Assembly: GCF_900088415.1 (NCBI RefSeq)
Contig: NZ_FLLQ01000003.1
Coordinates: 124,001-188,000, forward strand
Source: Vibrio mediterranei
GTDB taxonomy: Bacteria > Pseudomonadota > Gammaproteobacteria > Enterobacterales > Vibrionaceae
Direction: 5' to 3'
Length of the DNA: 64,000 bases
The notes beneath the pieces are model-generated. The model saw only the letters and a program-made list of their open reading frames with translations. It was not told where the DNA came from and searched no databases. The first letter of the stretch is position 1. Each line of letters starts with the position of its first letter. Shown piece by piece: positions 48,567 to 57,046 of this stretch. Position numbers and translations under genes: made by a program.

Positions 48567-50333
48567 TTACGCTTTTAAGTCTAGCATCAAGGCTAGCAGC
48601 TCCCGTTTTTCTTCGACTGATAAGCCGACACTTCTTTCTTTGGCCTGCAGGTTTTCAATTTGTTTTTCGATGCACTGAGACAATATCTTGTCCAATGAAT
48701 CGATAAATACGTCTTCTTGATTGTCGTCGTCAAGTGGAATAACCCAACTTGCGAGACGAGACAGAAGTGCCTCATTGTTGCTACCACGCCATTGTTCTAA
48801 TAACTGGCCTGTAGTCATATGGGGATGCGCTTGACATTTATCAACCACTTCCACGAATAAATTCAACCCCGGTAATGATAAATCTCTTACCGTTGAGAGG
48901 TCAGGTACCATTTCAGCATAGCTCGGATTTTGCAAAAGGAGAGCTATCACTTCACGCATTGGTGTGCGTTTAATCTCTTTATGAGGCTGAGCTCGCGTTT
49001 CTTGTTGGCCTTGTCGGTCAATTAGTTGCTGAAGCTGCCTTTCATCAACAAGCCCAAGTTTGCGTCCGAGAAGTTCTCTCAAGTATAGACGCAGAGTTCC
49101 ACCAGGCACTTTATCGATGAGTGGAACGGCTAGCGTACTAAGCTTCGCCATGCCTTCTTTTGTTCGACTATCTACCTGCTGCATTAGCGAGGAGAACATA
49201 AAGTCAGAGAGAGGCATTGCATTTTGTACTTCAGTTTCAAATGCCTCTTTACCGTTTTGACGAATGAAGGAATCGGGATCCTCGCCATCCGGCAAAAACA
49301 TAAATTTTAGTTGTCGGCCATCGTTTAGATACGGCAATGCATTTTCCATGGCGCGCCATGCTGCATCTCGTCCCGCTCGGTCACCGTCGTAACAGCACAC
49401 CACGGTGCTTGTTTGACGAAACAAGACCTGAAGGTGATCGCCTGTGGTCGATGTGCCGAGTGAGGCGACGGAGTAATCAACACCGTATTGAGCTAAGGCA
49501 ACCACGTCCATATAGCCTTCAACAACCAAGACTTGTGGAGGCTCTCTATACGCCTGCAACACTTCATAAAGGCCGTACAGCTCTTTACCTTTATGGAAAA
49601 TCGGTGTTTCGGGTGAGTTGAGATACTTAGGCGTGTCGTTACCAAGAACGCGTCCGCCAAACCCAATTACTCTTCCGCGCCTATCGCGGATTGGGAACAT
49701 GATACGTCCTCTAAATCGGTCGTATCGGTTACCTTTGTCGTTCTCAATTAGCATACCGCCGGACACCAACATGTCTTGGGTAGCTTTCTGTTGACCGAAG
49801 TTCTTTCGAACACTGTCCCACTCGTCAGGCACGTAACCAATGCCAAACTTTTGGACAATTTCTCCAGAGAGTCCACGACCCTTTAAGTACTCTATAGCGG
49901 CTTTATTTGATGAAACTTTAAGCTGATCTCGGTAGTACTGTCCGATCGTACCCATGAGATCATACAAAGATCGTTTCTGCTCACTATTGGCTGTAGGCCC
50001 TTTGGAAAAATTGCCTGAGCTGCCATTACGTTGTTCACGAGGGACATCTAACCCAAGTGAAGCGGCCAGCTCTTCGATCGCCTCAACGAACTCAAGGCGT
50101 TCATATTCCATAAGAAAATCAATCGCATTACCGTGTACACCACAGCCAAAACAATGATAGAACTGTTTCTCTTGGCTAACACTAAATGACGGTGTTTTCT
50201 CGTTATGGAAAGGGCAGCAAGCACCGTAGTTCTTGCCTTGTTTTTTCAGTTTTACGCGCGCATCAATGATGTCGACTATATCGAGACGAGCCAACAGATC
50301 ATCAATAAAGCTACGAGGGATAATTCCTGCCAT
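48567..50333 (-). CDS. dnaG: DNA primase
   Basis: Synthesises RNA primers for DNA replication. It has 588 residues. The N-terminal zinc-binding domain has Cys40, His43, Cys61 and Cys64 (CCPFHNEKTPSF, YHCFGCGVHG). The central RNA polymerase and TOPRIM region includes VVEGYMDVVALAQYGV and CYDGDRAGRDAAW. A C-terminal helicase-binding domain covers about residues 440-588. It lies 100 bp upstream of rpoD and 81 bp downstream of yqeY. Confidence 0.97.
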   Translation of the reverse strand: MAGIIPRSFIDDLLARLDIVDIIDARVKLKKQGKNYGACCPFHNEKTPSFSVSQEKQFYHCFGCGVHGNAIDFLMEYERLEFVEAIEELAASLGLDVPREQRNGSSGNFSKGPTANSEQKRSLYDLMGTIGQYYRDQLKVSSNKAAIEYLKGRGLSGEIVQKFGIGYVPDEWDSVRKNFGQQKATQDMLVSGGMLIENDKGNRYDRFRGRIMFPIRDRRGRVIGFGGRVLGNDTPKYLNSPETPIFHKGKELYGLYEVLQAYREPPQVLVVEGYMDVVALAQYGVDYSVASLGTSTTGDHLQVLFRQTSTVVCCYDGDRAGRDAAWRAMENALPYLNDGRQLKFMFLPDGEDPDSFIRQNGKEAFETEVQNAMPLSDFMFSSLMQQVDSRTKEGMAKLSTLAVPLIDKVPGGTLRLYLRELLGRKLGLVDERQLQQLIDRQGQQETRAQPHKEIKRTPMREVIALLLQNPSYAEMVPDLSTVRDLSLPGLNLFVEVVDKCQAHPHMTTGQLLEQWRGSNNEALLSRLASWVIPLDDDNQEDVFIDSLDKILSQCIEKQIENLQAKERSVGLSVEEKRELLALMLDLKA

Positions 50334-50362
50334 AAAACCTTTTTACGAGAGTGAGATACAAA

Positions 50363-50395
50363 CAAGCCGTGCGTTCCAAAGGATAGCACGGCTTG
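50363..50395 (-). terminator. Hairpin between yqeY and dnaG
   Basis: CAAGCCGTGC (50363-50372) and GCACGGCTTG (50386-50395) form a 10-bp stem with a 13-base loop, followed on the minus strand by TTTGT. It may be an attenuator that lowers dnaG relative to rpsU, as known for E. coli. Confidence 0.65.
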
Positions 50396-50414
50396 CTGCA
50401 ATTTGATTGGGAGA

Positions 50415-50858
50415 TTAAGCGAGTTTAGCGCGAACTAGACCACTTACTTTACCCATATCTGCACGGCCTTGAATTTGTGGCTTAAGCACACCCATTACCT
50501 TACCCATGTCTTGCATGCCCGCAGCACCAGATTCGGTAATCGCACTTTCAATCAGTGCAGATACTTCCTCGTCAGTCAGCGGTTGAGGCATAAAGTCCTC
50601 AAGTACGGCAATTTCAGCTTGCTCAGCTTCAGCAAGGTCTTGACGACCAGCTGCTTCAAATTGCGTAACAGAGTCGCGACGTTGTTTAACCATTTTAGTC
50701 AGCACAGCAAGAATGTCGTCTTCGCCCAGAGTAATCTGTTCGTCAACTTCACGTTGCTTAATGGCGGCTAAAGCTAAACGAATAGTGCCAAGGCGCGGTT
50801 TGTCCTTGGCTTTCATCGCTAGTTTTTGCTCGTCTTTGAGTTTATCAATCAGAGCCAT
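50415..50858 (-). CDS. yqeY: GatB/YqeY-domain protein
   Basis: Small helical protein of 147 residues with the YqeY domain also found at the C-terminus of GatB, the amidotransferase subunit. The start LIDKLKDEQKLAMKAKDKPRLGTIRLALAAIKQREVDEQ is typical, as is the C-terminal GMQDMGKVMGVLKPQIQGRADMGKVSGLV. Its function is unknown; a tRNA-related role has been suggested from the shared domain. It lies between rpsU and dnaG, a common position. Confidence 0.93.
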   Translation of the reverse strand: MALIDKLKDEQKLAMKAKDKPRLGTIRLALAAIKQREVDEQITLGEDDILAVLTKMVKQRRDSVTQFEAAGRQDLAEAEQAEIAVLEDFMPQPLTDEEVSALIESAITESGAAGMQDMGKVMGVLKPQIQGRADMGKVSGLVRAKLA

Positions 50859-50884
50859 AACTTAAATCCTATTGGACCTAGTTA

Positions 50885-51100
50885 TTAGTACAGGCGAACG
50901 CGACGAGCGTTTTCGCGAGCTAGCTTCTTAGCGTGACGCTTTTGAGCTGCTGCTTTAGCGCGTTTGCGAACTGTAGTTGGTTTTTCATAGTGCTCACGAC
51001 GACGCACTTCAGAAAGGATACCTGCTTTTTCGCAAGAGCGCTTGAAACGACGTAGTGCAACGTCGAACGGTTCGTTTTCACGTACTTTAACTACTGGCAT
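50885..51100 (-). CDS. rpsU: 30S ribosomal protein S21
   Basis: 71-residue basic ribosomal protein, identical in length to E. coli S21. It begins [21 protein letters not shown] and ends with the Arg/Lys-rich tail [16 protein letters not shown] strong ribosome site (AGGTGAAAGG) precedes the ATG. It is the first gene of the rpsU-yqeY-dnaG-rpoD set and is divergent from tsaD across 242 bp, in which both promoters must lie. I could not place either promoter with confidence. Confidence 0.97.
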
Positions 51101-51342
51101 ATGCCTTTCACCTCAGGGGTTAACTATTCATTAATGCTGGCGCTTGTTTGTTAGGTCTAAGACGTTCCTATCGAAGTTCTTAGTTCTAAGCGATAAACCA
51201 GCTAGATCAAAAATGGTGCGGAATTTTAATCCGATCAGATAGGCTTTGTAAAGTACTTTGTCGTCTATCTCTTGTACAAAATTTGTTTGAGAGCCAATGA
51301 CGAGGTAATATTGCGCCAATTTCGAAATATGTCGAGAACAAT

Positions 51343-52362
51343 ATGCGCATTTTAGGTATTGAAACCTCTTGTGATGAAACTGGCATCGCAATCTATGACG
51401 ATGAGAAAGGGTTGCTTTCGCATCAACTATATAGCCAAGTGAAACTGCACGCCGATTATGGTGGTGTGGTTCCTGAACTGGCATCTCGTGATCATGTAAA
51501 AAAAACGATCCCGTTGATCAAAGCTGCATTAGCGGAAGCGAATTTAACGCCAAAAGATATTGATGGTGTCGCGTATACCGCCGGTCCGGGTCTGGTTGGT
51601 GCACTGTTAGTGGGTACTACGATTGGTCGAAGCATGGCGTACGCGTGGGGAGTTCCGGCTATTCCTGTACATCATATGGAAGGTCACCTGCTTGCCCCAA
51701 TGTTAGAGGACAACCCACCGCCATTTCCATTTATTGCGCTTTTGGTCTCTGGTGGCCACAGTATGATCGTTGAAGTAAAAGGCATTGGTGAATATCAGAT
51801 CCTTGGTGAGTCTATTGACGATGCTGCGGGTGAAGCCTTTGATAAAACCGCTAAATTGATGGGGTTGGATTATCCAGGCGGACCTTTGTTGTCTAAATTA
51901 GCTGACAAAGGCACACCGGGTCGATTTAAGTTCCCGCGTCCAATGACGGATCGTCCAGGTTTGGATATGAGTTTCTCTGGTTTGAAGACTTTTGCTGCGA
52001 ATACAATCGCGGCCAATGATGATAGCGAACAAACCCGTGCAGATATCGCTTATGCATTCCAAGAAGCGGTGTGCGATACATTGGCCATTAAATGTAAGCG
52101 TGCTCTAAAACAAACTGGCATGAAGCGCATCGTTATTGCTGGTGGTGTGAGTGCTAACAAATTCTTGCGTCAAGAGCTTGAAACTCTCGCGAACAAAATT
52201 GGAGGTGAAGTCTATTATCCTCGTACTGAATTTTGTACCGATAATGGTGCCATGATAGCTTATGCCGGTATGCAGCGACTGAAAAATGGTGAAGCCGCTG
52301 AGCTCTCAGTAGAGGCTACGCCACGTTGGCCAATTGACCAACTAAAGCCGATTAAAGCGTAA
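51343..52362 (+). CDS. tsaD: tRNA N6-adenosine threonylcarbamoyltransferase
   Basis: Transfers the threonylcarbamoyl group from the adenylate to A37 of tRNAs reading ANN codons, with TsaB and TsaE. It has 339 residues. The ASKHA fold starts [14 protein letters not shown]. The metal-binding histidines are His111 and His115 ([10 protein letters not shown]), and [10 protein letters not shown] and [10 protein letters not shown] are conserved nucleotide loops. Its divergence from rpsU matches E. coli. A terminator follows. Confidence 0.97.
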   Translation: MRILGIETSCDETGIAIYDDEKGLLSHQLYSQVKLHADYGGVVPELASRDHVKKTIPLIKAALAEANLTPKDIDGVAYTAGPGLVGALLVGTTIGRSMAYAWGVPAIPVHHMEGHLLAPMLEDNPPPFPFIALLVSGGHSMIVEVKGIGEYQILGESIDDAAGEAFDKTAKLMGLDYPGGPLLSKLADKGTPGRFKFPRPMTDRPGLDMSFSGLKTFAANTIAANDDSEQTRADIAYAFQEAVCDTLAIKCKRALKQTGMKRIVIAGGVSANKFLRQELETLANKIGGEVYYPRTEFCTDNGAMIAYAGMQRLKNGEAAELSVEATPRWPIDQLKPIKA

Positions 52363-52364
52363 AG

Positions 52365-52390
52365 AAAAGGTCACTTAGGTGGCCTTTTTT
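52365..52390 (+). terminator. Terminator after tsaD
   Basis: GGTCAC (52369-52374) pairs with GTGGCC (52379-52384), with one G-U pair, and is followed by TTTTTT. Confidence 0.8.
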
Positions 52391-52473
52391 AACGACATAT
52401 TTTAACAAAATAGCGAAAGTCTGTGACTTACTATCTGTGTTAACCTGTTAAAAAACATAGGGAATGAACGAAT

Positions 52474-53286
52474 ATGAAACAATTCAAGGTTGATGGCCAA
52501 ACCATGGCATATCAAGATGTGGGTCAAGGACCAGTAGTTCTTTTTGGTCACAGCTATTTGTGGGACAGTGCGATGTGGCAACCGCAAGTGGAAGCGCTAA
52601 GCCAACACTATCGCTGCATTGTTCCAGACCTTTGGGCACATGGCGAGTCCGAGGCAGCGCCAACTTCGATGTCGAATCTTAAAGATTACGCGCAACATCT
52701 CTTGGCGTTAATGGATGAGCTTGAAATTGATGAGTTTTCTATCGTTGGTTTGTCCGTTGGCGGGATGTGGGGCGCAGAGCTAACCGTATTAGCACCAGCA
52801 AGAGTCAAGAGCTTAGTCCTTATGGACACGTTTGTAGGTCTAGAGCCTGAAGTTGCTCATGCTAAATATTTCGCCATGCTAGCAACGATCACCGAGCTTA
52901 AAGCCGTGCCAGCACCGATTGTTGAAGCAGTGGTGCCACTGTTCTTTGCCAATAATGCCAAACAGGTTAATGCTGAGCTTGTTGATGGTTTTGAAACTAA
53001 TTTGTCTGCATTGAGCGGTGACAGAGCGGTTGAAGTTGCACGGATTGGTCGTATGGTCTTCGGTCGACGTGATTTGTGCGATGAAATTGAGAAATTCGCG
53101 CTACCTGCTCTAGTCGCAGTCGGAGCAGAAGATAAGCCACGACCAGTACTTGAATCGTATTTGATGAATGATCTGATTTCTGGCAGTGCGATCAATGTGA
53201 TTCCAGAAGCTGGTCATATCAGTAATTTAGAGCAGCCAGAATACGTGACTGCCATGCTGACAGAGTTCTTAGCTCAGCATAGCTAA
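52474..53286 (+). CDS. Alpha/beta hydrolase
   Basis: Predicted cytoplasmic hydrolase of 270 residues with the alpha/beta fold. The oxyanion region is LFGHSYLWDSAMW, the nucleophile elbow is GLSVGG (Ser near 93), the acid is Asp in VGAEDKPRP and the base is His in EAGHISNLEQP. The sequence resembles the 3-oxoadipate enol-lactonase and esterase branch, but no specific substrate can be given. It is a single gene, with no signal peptide, between tsaD and the convergent plsY. No pathway neighbour helps. Confidence 0.85.
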   Translation: MKQFKVDGQTMAYQDVGQGPVVLFGHSYLWDSAMWQPQVEALSQHYRCIVPDLWAHGESEAAPTSMSNLKDYAQHLLALMDELEIDEFSIVGLSVGGMWGAELTVLAPARVKSLVLMDTFVGLEPEVAHAKYFAMLATITELKAVPAPIVEAVVPLFFANNAKQVNAELVDGFETNLSALSGDRAVEVARIGRMVFGRRDLCDEIEKFALPALVAVGAEDKPRPVLESYLMNDLISGSAINVIPEAGHISNLEQPEYVTAMLTEFLAQHS

Positions 53287-53318
53287 CAGTGATAACTCTC
53301 CACGCTCAAATAGTGTTT

Positions 53319-53344
53319 AGCGGTGCCAATTGGCGCCGCTTTTT
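53319..53344. terminator. Terminator between the hydrolase and plsY
   Basis: AGCGGTGCC (53319-53327), loop AATT and GGCGCCGCT (53332-53340) form a 9-bp stem with one G-U pair; TTTT follows on the + strand and the flanks are weaker on the minus strand. Confidence 0.75.
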
Positions 53345-53364
53345 GCTATTTGGTTAGCTGCCAA

Positions 53365-53961
53365 CTACGAGATTTTTTTCTTACCAAGTTTGGGTTCACT
53401 TCCATCAAACAATCGGCGAATGTTTTGGTGATGCCTCAGTAAAATAAGACAGCTCAACATAGCAACAGGAAGCGTAAAGAGTGGTCTTGCCATCCAAGTG
53501 TAAACTGGTGCAAGCAAAACCGTGACTATGGCCGCTAAGGACGAATAACGAAAGATCACAGCAACCAGTAACCAAGTGCCAGTGATAAGTCCGGTGAGAT
53601 CCCAGCCGATAGGTGCAATCGCGCCAAGTGCGGTCGCGACTCCTTTTCCGCCTTTGAAGTGAAAGAAAATAGGGTACATGTGCCCAAGACACGCAGCAAT
53701 CGCAATGACACCAAGAATGACAGGGTCTATCCCCAGATAGTAGCCACTCCAAACCGGAATTGTACCTTTGAGCATATCGCACAATAGTACACCTACCGCC
53801 GCCCCTTTGCCTCCGATACGAAGCACATTGGTAGCGCCTGGGTTATTTGAGCCTACTGTTCTTGGATCGGGTAATCGCAGCAAACGACAGATCAGCACTG
53901 CACTTGAGACTGAACCAAGTAAGTAAGCTGCGATGATCATAGCAAACGCTAACGGGGTCAT
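53365..53961 (-). CDS. plsY: Acyl-phosphate:glycerol-3-phosphate acyltransferase
   Basis: Inner-membrane enzyme that makes lysophosphatidic acid from acyl-phosphate and glycerol-3-phosphate. It has 198 residues and about five helices. Conserved motifs are [56 protein letters not shown] and [19 protein letters not shown]. It is divergent from folB across 105 bp, as in E. coli plsY-folB. Confidence 0.95.
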   Translation of the reverse strand: MTPLAFAMIIAAYLLGSVSSAVLICRLLRLPDPRTVGSNNPGATNVLRIGGKGAAVGVLLCDMLKGTIPVWSGYYLGIDPVILGVIAIAACLGHMYPIFFHFKGGKGVATALGAIAPIGWDLTGLITGTWLLVAVIFRYSSLAAIVTVLLAPVYTWMARPLFTLPVAMLSCLILLRHHQNIRRLFDGSEPKLGKKKIS

Positions 53962-54066
53962 TAGGCACCTTTTCGCAAGAAATTATCTAAGGGGACTGAT
54001 ATCATATCGAAAATAGTACGTTTTTTCCCAACAAATGGGTATCCGACCTCTAATAAAGGACAAATC

Positions 54067-54426
54067 ATGGCATTGGATAAAGTATTTATAGAACAGCTTG
54101 AAGTCATTACTACTATTGGTGTTTATGACTGGGAACAAGAAATAAAACAAAAGCTTATATTAGATATTGAGATGGCTCACGACAATGCTCCAGCTGGAAA
54201 AAGCGACGATGTCATTGATGCATTAGATTACTCAAAGGTGAGCGAAGCCGTACTCAATCATATTGAAAACGGTCGTTTTCTGCTGGTAGAAAGAGTTGCT
54301 GAAGAAATTGCTGAGTTAATTCAAACTCAATTTTCAGTGCCTTGGGTGAGAATTCGTTTAGCGAAACCGGGTGCAGTACCACAGGCCAAAAGTGTTGGTG
54401 TTGTCATCGAAAGAGGCGAGGCATGA
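54067..54426 (+). CDS. folB: Dihydroneopterin aldolase
   Basis: Cleaves 7,8-dihydroneopterin to 6-hydroxymethyl-7,8-dihydropterin and glycolaldehyde in folate synthesis; related enzymes epimerise the substrate. It has 119 residues. The short form begins DKVFIEQLEVITTIGVYDWEQEIKQ; the core has DALDYSKVSEAV and the catalytic Lys lies in RLAKPGAVPQAK. Its stop overlaps the folK start (ATGA), so the next enzyme in the pathway is co-translated. Confidence 0.94.
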   Translation: MALDKVFIEQLEVITTIGVYDWEQEIKQKLILDIEMAHDNAPAGKSDDVIDALDYSKVSEAVLNHIENGRFLLVERVAEEIAELIQTQFSVPWVRIRLAKPGAVPQAKSVGVVIERGEA

Positions 54427-54905
54427 TTACTGCCTTTATTGGTGTGGGCTCTAATGTGGATCGTGAAAAACACATTCGCGCTGCGTGCCAAGAGCTATCG
54501 CTCATCGCTAGTAACTTAAAAATGTCACCGGTGTATGCTTGTGAATCTTTTGGTTTCTCAGGTAATGATTTCTACAACATGGTGGTTCGTTTAGATACAT
54601 CGCTGAACTTGGTTGAGTTTAGTGCTGCTTTGAAAGAGATCGAAGTAAAGTGGGGGCGAGATATTGACGCGGCTAAGTTTCAAAATCGCACCATAGATCT
54701 CGATATCCTGTTGTTTGGAAATGAAATCTCACAAAAAAAGCCGCTTGTTCCACGTGAAGACATTTTTAAATATTCATTTGTCACACAACCTCTGTATGAT
54801 CTTGCTCCAGATTTGGTCATTCCAAATGATGAGCGCACACTCTGTCAGATCTTAGCGGCGATTCCAGCTCCTGTGGCTTTAAGAAGAATCGATTTTCAAT
54901 TTTAG
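54423..54905 (+). CDS. folK: 2-amino-4-hydroxy-6-hydroxymethyldihydropteridine pyrophosphokinase
   Basis: Transfers pyrophosphate from ATP to 6-hydroxymethyl-7,8-dihydropterin, the step after FolB. It has 160 residues. The signatures are IGVGSNVDREKHI at the N-terminus and the pterin/metal loop FQNRTIDLDILLFG. The ATG at 54423 is the right start; a longer frame opens at 54342 but lies within folB and gives unrelated sequence. The 4-bp overlap with folB supports coupling. Confidence 0.93.
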   Translation: MITAFIGVGSNVDREKHIRAACQELSLIASNLKMSPVYACESFGFSGNDFYNMVVRLDTSLNLVEFSAALKEIEVKWGRDIDAAKFQNRTIDLDILLFGNEISQKKPLVPREDIFKYSFVTQPLYDLAPDLVIPNDERTLCQILAAIPAPVALRRIDFQF

Positions 54906-54918
54906 TTGGTAGTTAATA

Positions 54919-55722
54919 ATGAGTTATTTTGAAGCCTTTATATTGGCTCTAATTCAGGGACTTACTGAGTTTTTACCTATTTCAAGTTCGGCTCACCTGA
55001 TTTTACCTTCAGCGGTTTTAGGATGGGAAGACCAAGGTTTAGCCTTTGATGTGGCAGTACACGTGGGTACGTTAGCTGCGGTGGTTATCTATTTCCGCAA
55101 GGAAGTGGTTACCTTATTTGGCGCGCTATTCGGCTCTATTTTCAAAGGAGAGCGCAGTAAAGAGGCTAAGTTGGCTTGGATGATTGTCCTTGCAACTATT
55201 CCTGCGTGTATCTTTGGTTTGCTGATGAAGGACATCGTGGAACTGTATTTGCGCAGTGCTTATGTGATTGCGACAACGACAATCGTGTTTGGTTTGCTGC
55301 TTTGGTGGGTAGACAAAAACTCCAAGTTAGCAGACGATGAATACCAAGCGGGTTGGAAGAAAGCGTTATTTATTGGCTTAGCACAAGCTTTGGCGATCAT
55401 ACCTGGTACTTCTCGCTCTGGTGCGACCATCACGGCGGCGTTGTATCTCGGATTTACTCGCGAAGCGGCAGCGCGTTTCTCGTTTCTGATGTCTATCCCA
55501 ATTATCACTCTGGCTGGTGCTTATCTTGGTCTAAAACTGGTGACAGGCTCTGAGCCCATTCATGTTGGTTTCCTACTAACTGGCATCATCGTGTCTTTTA
55601 TTAGCGCCTACATTTGTATTCACTTCTTCCTAAAATTGATCTCAAGAATGGGTATGACACCATTTGTGATCTATCGACTGATTTTAGGTGTGGGCCTATT
55701 TGCGTTTCTACTGATGAGCTAA
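54919..55722 (+). CDS. uppP: Undecaprenyl-diphosphatase
   Basis: Inner-membrane enzyme that converts undecaprenyl diphosphate to the monophosphate lipid carrier for peptidoglycan and O-antigen; also gives bacitracin resistance (BacA). It has 267 residues with about eight helices. The active-site motifs are [14 protein letters not shown] near the N-terminus and [18 protein letters not shown] in the middle. It follows folK by 13 bp, so the three genes are probably co-transcribed. A terminator shared with cca follows. Confidence 0.96.
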   Translation: MSYFEAFILALIQGLTEFLPISSSAHLILPSAVLGWEDQGLAFDVAVHVGTLAAVVIYFRKEVVTLFGALFGSIFKGERSKEAKLAWMIVLATIPACIFGLLMKDIVELYLRSAYVIATTTIVFGLLLWWVDKNSKLADDEYQAGWKKALFIGLAQALAIIPGTSRSGATITAALYLGFTREAAARFSFLMSIPIITLAGAYLGLKLVTGSEPIHVGFLLTGIIVSFISAYICIHFFLKLISRMGMTPFVIYRLILGVGLFAFLLMS

Positions 55723-55726
55723 GACG

Positions 55727-55758
55727 ACAAAGCCTAAGCCTTAGGGCTTAGGCTTTGT
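55727..55758. terminator. Perfect bidirectional terminator between uppP and cca
   Basis: ACAAAGCCTAAGCC (55727-55740), loop TTAG and GGCTTAGGCTTTGT (55745-55758) form a 14-bp stem. The right arm and loop lie in the last codons of cca, so the coding sequence and the terminator overlap. Confidence 0.85.
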
Positions 55759-56960
55759 TCTACGGCTTTAACACGACGCTTATCAAGTTCTTCTTTAATT
55801 GCTTGCCCTTTAAAACCATCTGCTATGATGTCTTGCACTTCCACACTGATTGCCGCTTGGTAAGCTTGCATGAAACGTTCAGCTTGTGGATACGGGGCTC
55901 TCTCCAGTCCTTTTCGTCCTTTATGATCGGCCTCACAGCAAACCAAGACTTGCTGTAATTTTTCAGGTTTACGCCACACATCGAGTTGGCCAAAAATCTT
56001 AATGAAGGTTGCCGGCCTTAGCTCGGCCGCACGATGAACGTTGGAGTGCTGAGCGCAAACCGCAACAGCTAAATCACGGTACTCATTAGGTACACGTACG
56101 CGACTACAAAGAGACTTTATAGCTTTTTGTCCAGTGTGTGTATGAAGCTTATGGCTTGGCCACTCTTCTGCAGGCGTTAGAGCTTTTCCGAGGTCATGAA
56201 CTTGAGCGGCAAAACGGACGATTGGCGATGTGCTTAGCAATGCAGCTTGCTGTGCAACCATCAGCGTGTGTATGCCCGTATCGATCTCAGGATGCCACTT
56301 TTCAGGTTGTGGAACACCAAACAGTGCGTCTAACTCTGGCAAAACAACTGCAAGCGCACCGCAGGAACGAAGTACATCTAAAAACACCTCAGGATGACGA
56401 GTTGTCAGTGATTTGTGCCACTCTTGCCACACTCGCTCGGCGGTTAAGTACTGCAATTCCCCATCGTTAACAATTGATTTCATTAGATCCATGGTTTCTT
56501 GAGCGACAGTAAATCCGAGGTGAGCAAGCTTGGCCGCGAAACGAGCGACTCGCAGCACCCTAAGTGGATCTTCAACGAATGCCGGTGAGACATGACGTAA
56601 CACTTTATTTTTTATGTCTTGCTGTCCGTTGTAAGGATCAATAATACGTCCGGAATCGTCCTGTGCCATGGCGTTAATGGTAAGATCGCGGCGCATTAAG
56701 TCCTGTTCTAGAGTAACATCTGGCGATGAAAAGCATTCGAAACCGGTATAGCCTTTGCCAGCTTTGCGTTCAGTGCGAGCGAGAGCGTGTTCCTGTTTCG
56801 ACTTAGGATGCAAGAAGACAGGAAATTCCTTGCCTACAGCTTGAAAGCCGTCAGCCAACATTTGTTCTGGTGTTGCGCCAACCACGACCCAATCTTTGTC
56901 ATAGACCTCAAGTTTAAGCAATTGGTCGCGTACTGCGCCCCCAACAAGATAGACTTGCAA
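55734..56960 (-). CDS. cca: Multifunctional CCA-adding enzyme
   Basis: Adds or repairs the CCA end of tRNAs; this long form also carries phosphohydrolase activities. It has 408 residues. The nucleotidyltransferase signature is LVGGAVRDQLL, followed by the flexible catalytic loop KDWVVVGATPEQML and the metal site RRDLTINAMA. The HD domain is VHDLGKALTP with a later His-rich stretch. The start is a TTG at 56960 (reading QVYLVGGAVRD next), supported by a strong AAGGGGAG ribosome site six bases upstream; no ATG fits. Confidence 0.94.
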   Translation of the reverse strand: MQVYLVGGAVRDQLLKLEVYDKDWVVVGATPEQMLADGFQAVGKEFPVFLHPKSKQEHALARTERKAGKGYTGFECFSSPDVTLEQDLMRRDLTINAMAQDDSGRIIDPYNGQQDIKNKVLRHVSPAFVEDPLRVLRVARFAAKLAHLGFTVAQETMDLMKSIVNDGELQYLTAERVWQEWHKSLTTRHPEVFLDVLRSCGALAVVLPELDALFGVPQPEKWHPEIDTGIHTLMVAQQAALLSTSPIVRFAAQVHDLGKALTPAEEWPSHKLHTHTGQKAIKSLCSRVRVPNEYRDLAVAVCAQHSNVHRAAELRPATFIKIFGQLDVWRKPEKLQQVLVCCEADHKGRKGLERAPYPQAERFMQAYQAAISVEVQDIIADGFKGQAIKEELDKRRVKAVEQSLSPKA

Positions 56961-57046
56961 ATTGGCTCCCCTTTTTCGTACTTAGCCGTTGGCATTCATC
57001 TAGCTCAATGGTACTTTGCTTTGACTGATATTGTAAGGTTGAATGG

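Noticed and set aside
51131..51484. 117-codon open frame between rpsU and tsaD on the minus strand
   Set aside because: It overlaps the start of tsaD, has no recognisable family and covers the divergent promoter region.
53405..53782. 125-codon open frame on the minus strand
   Set aside because: It lies within plsY in another frame and is rich in Cys, Arg and Ser without any family pattern.
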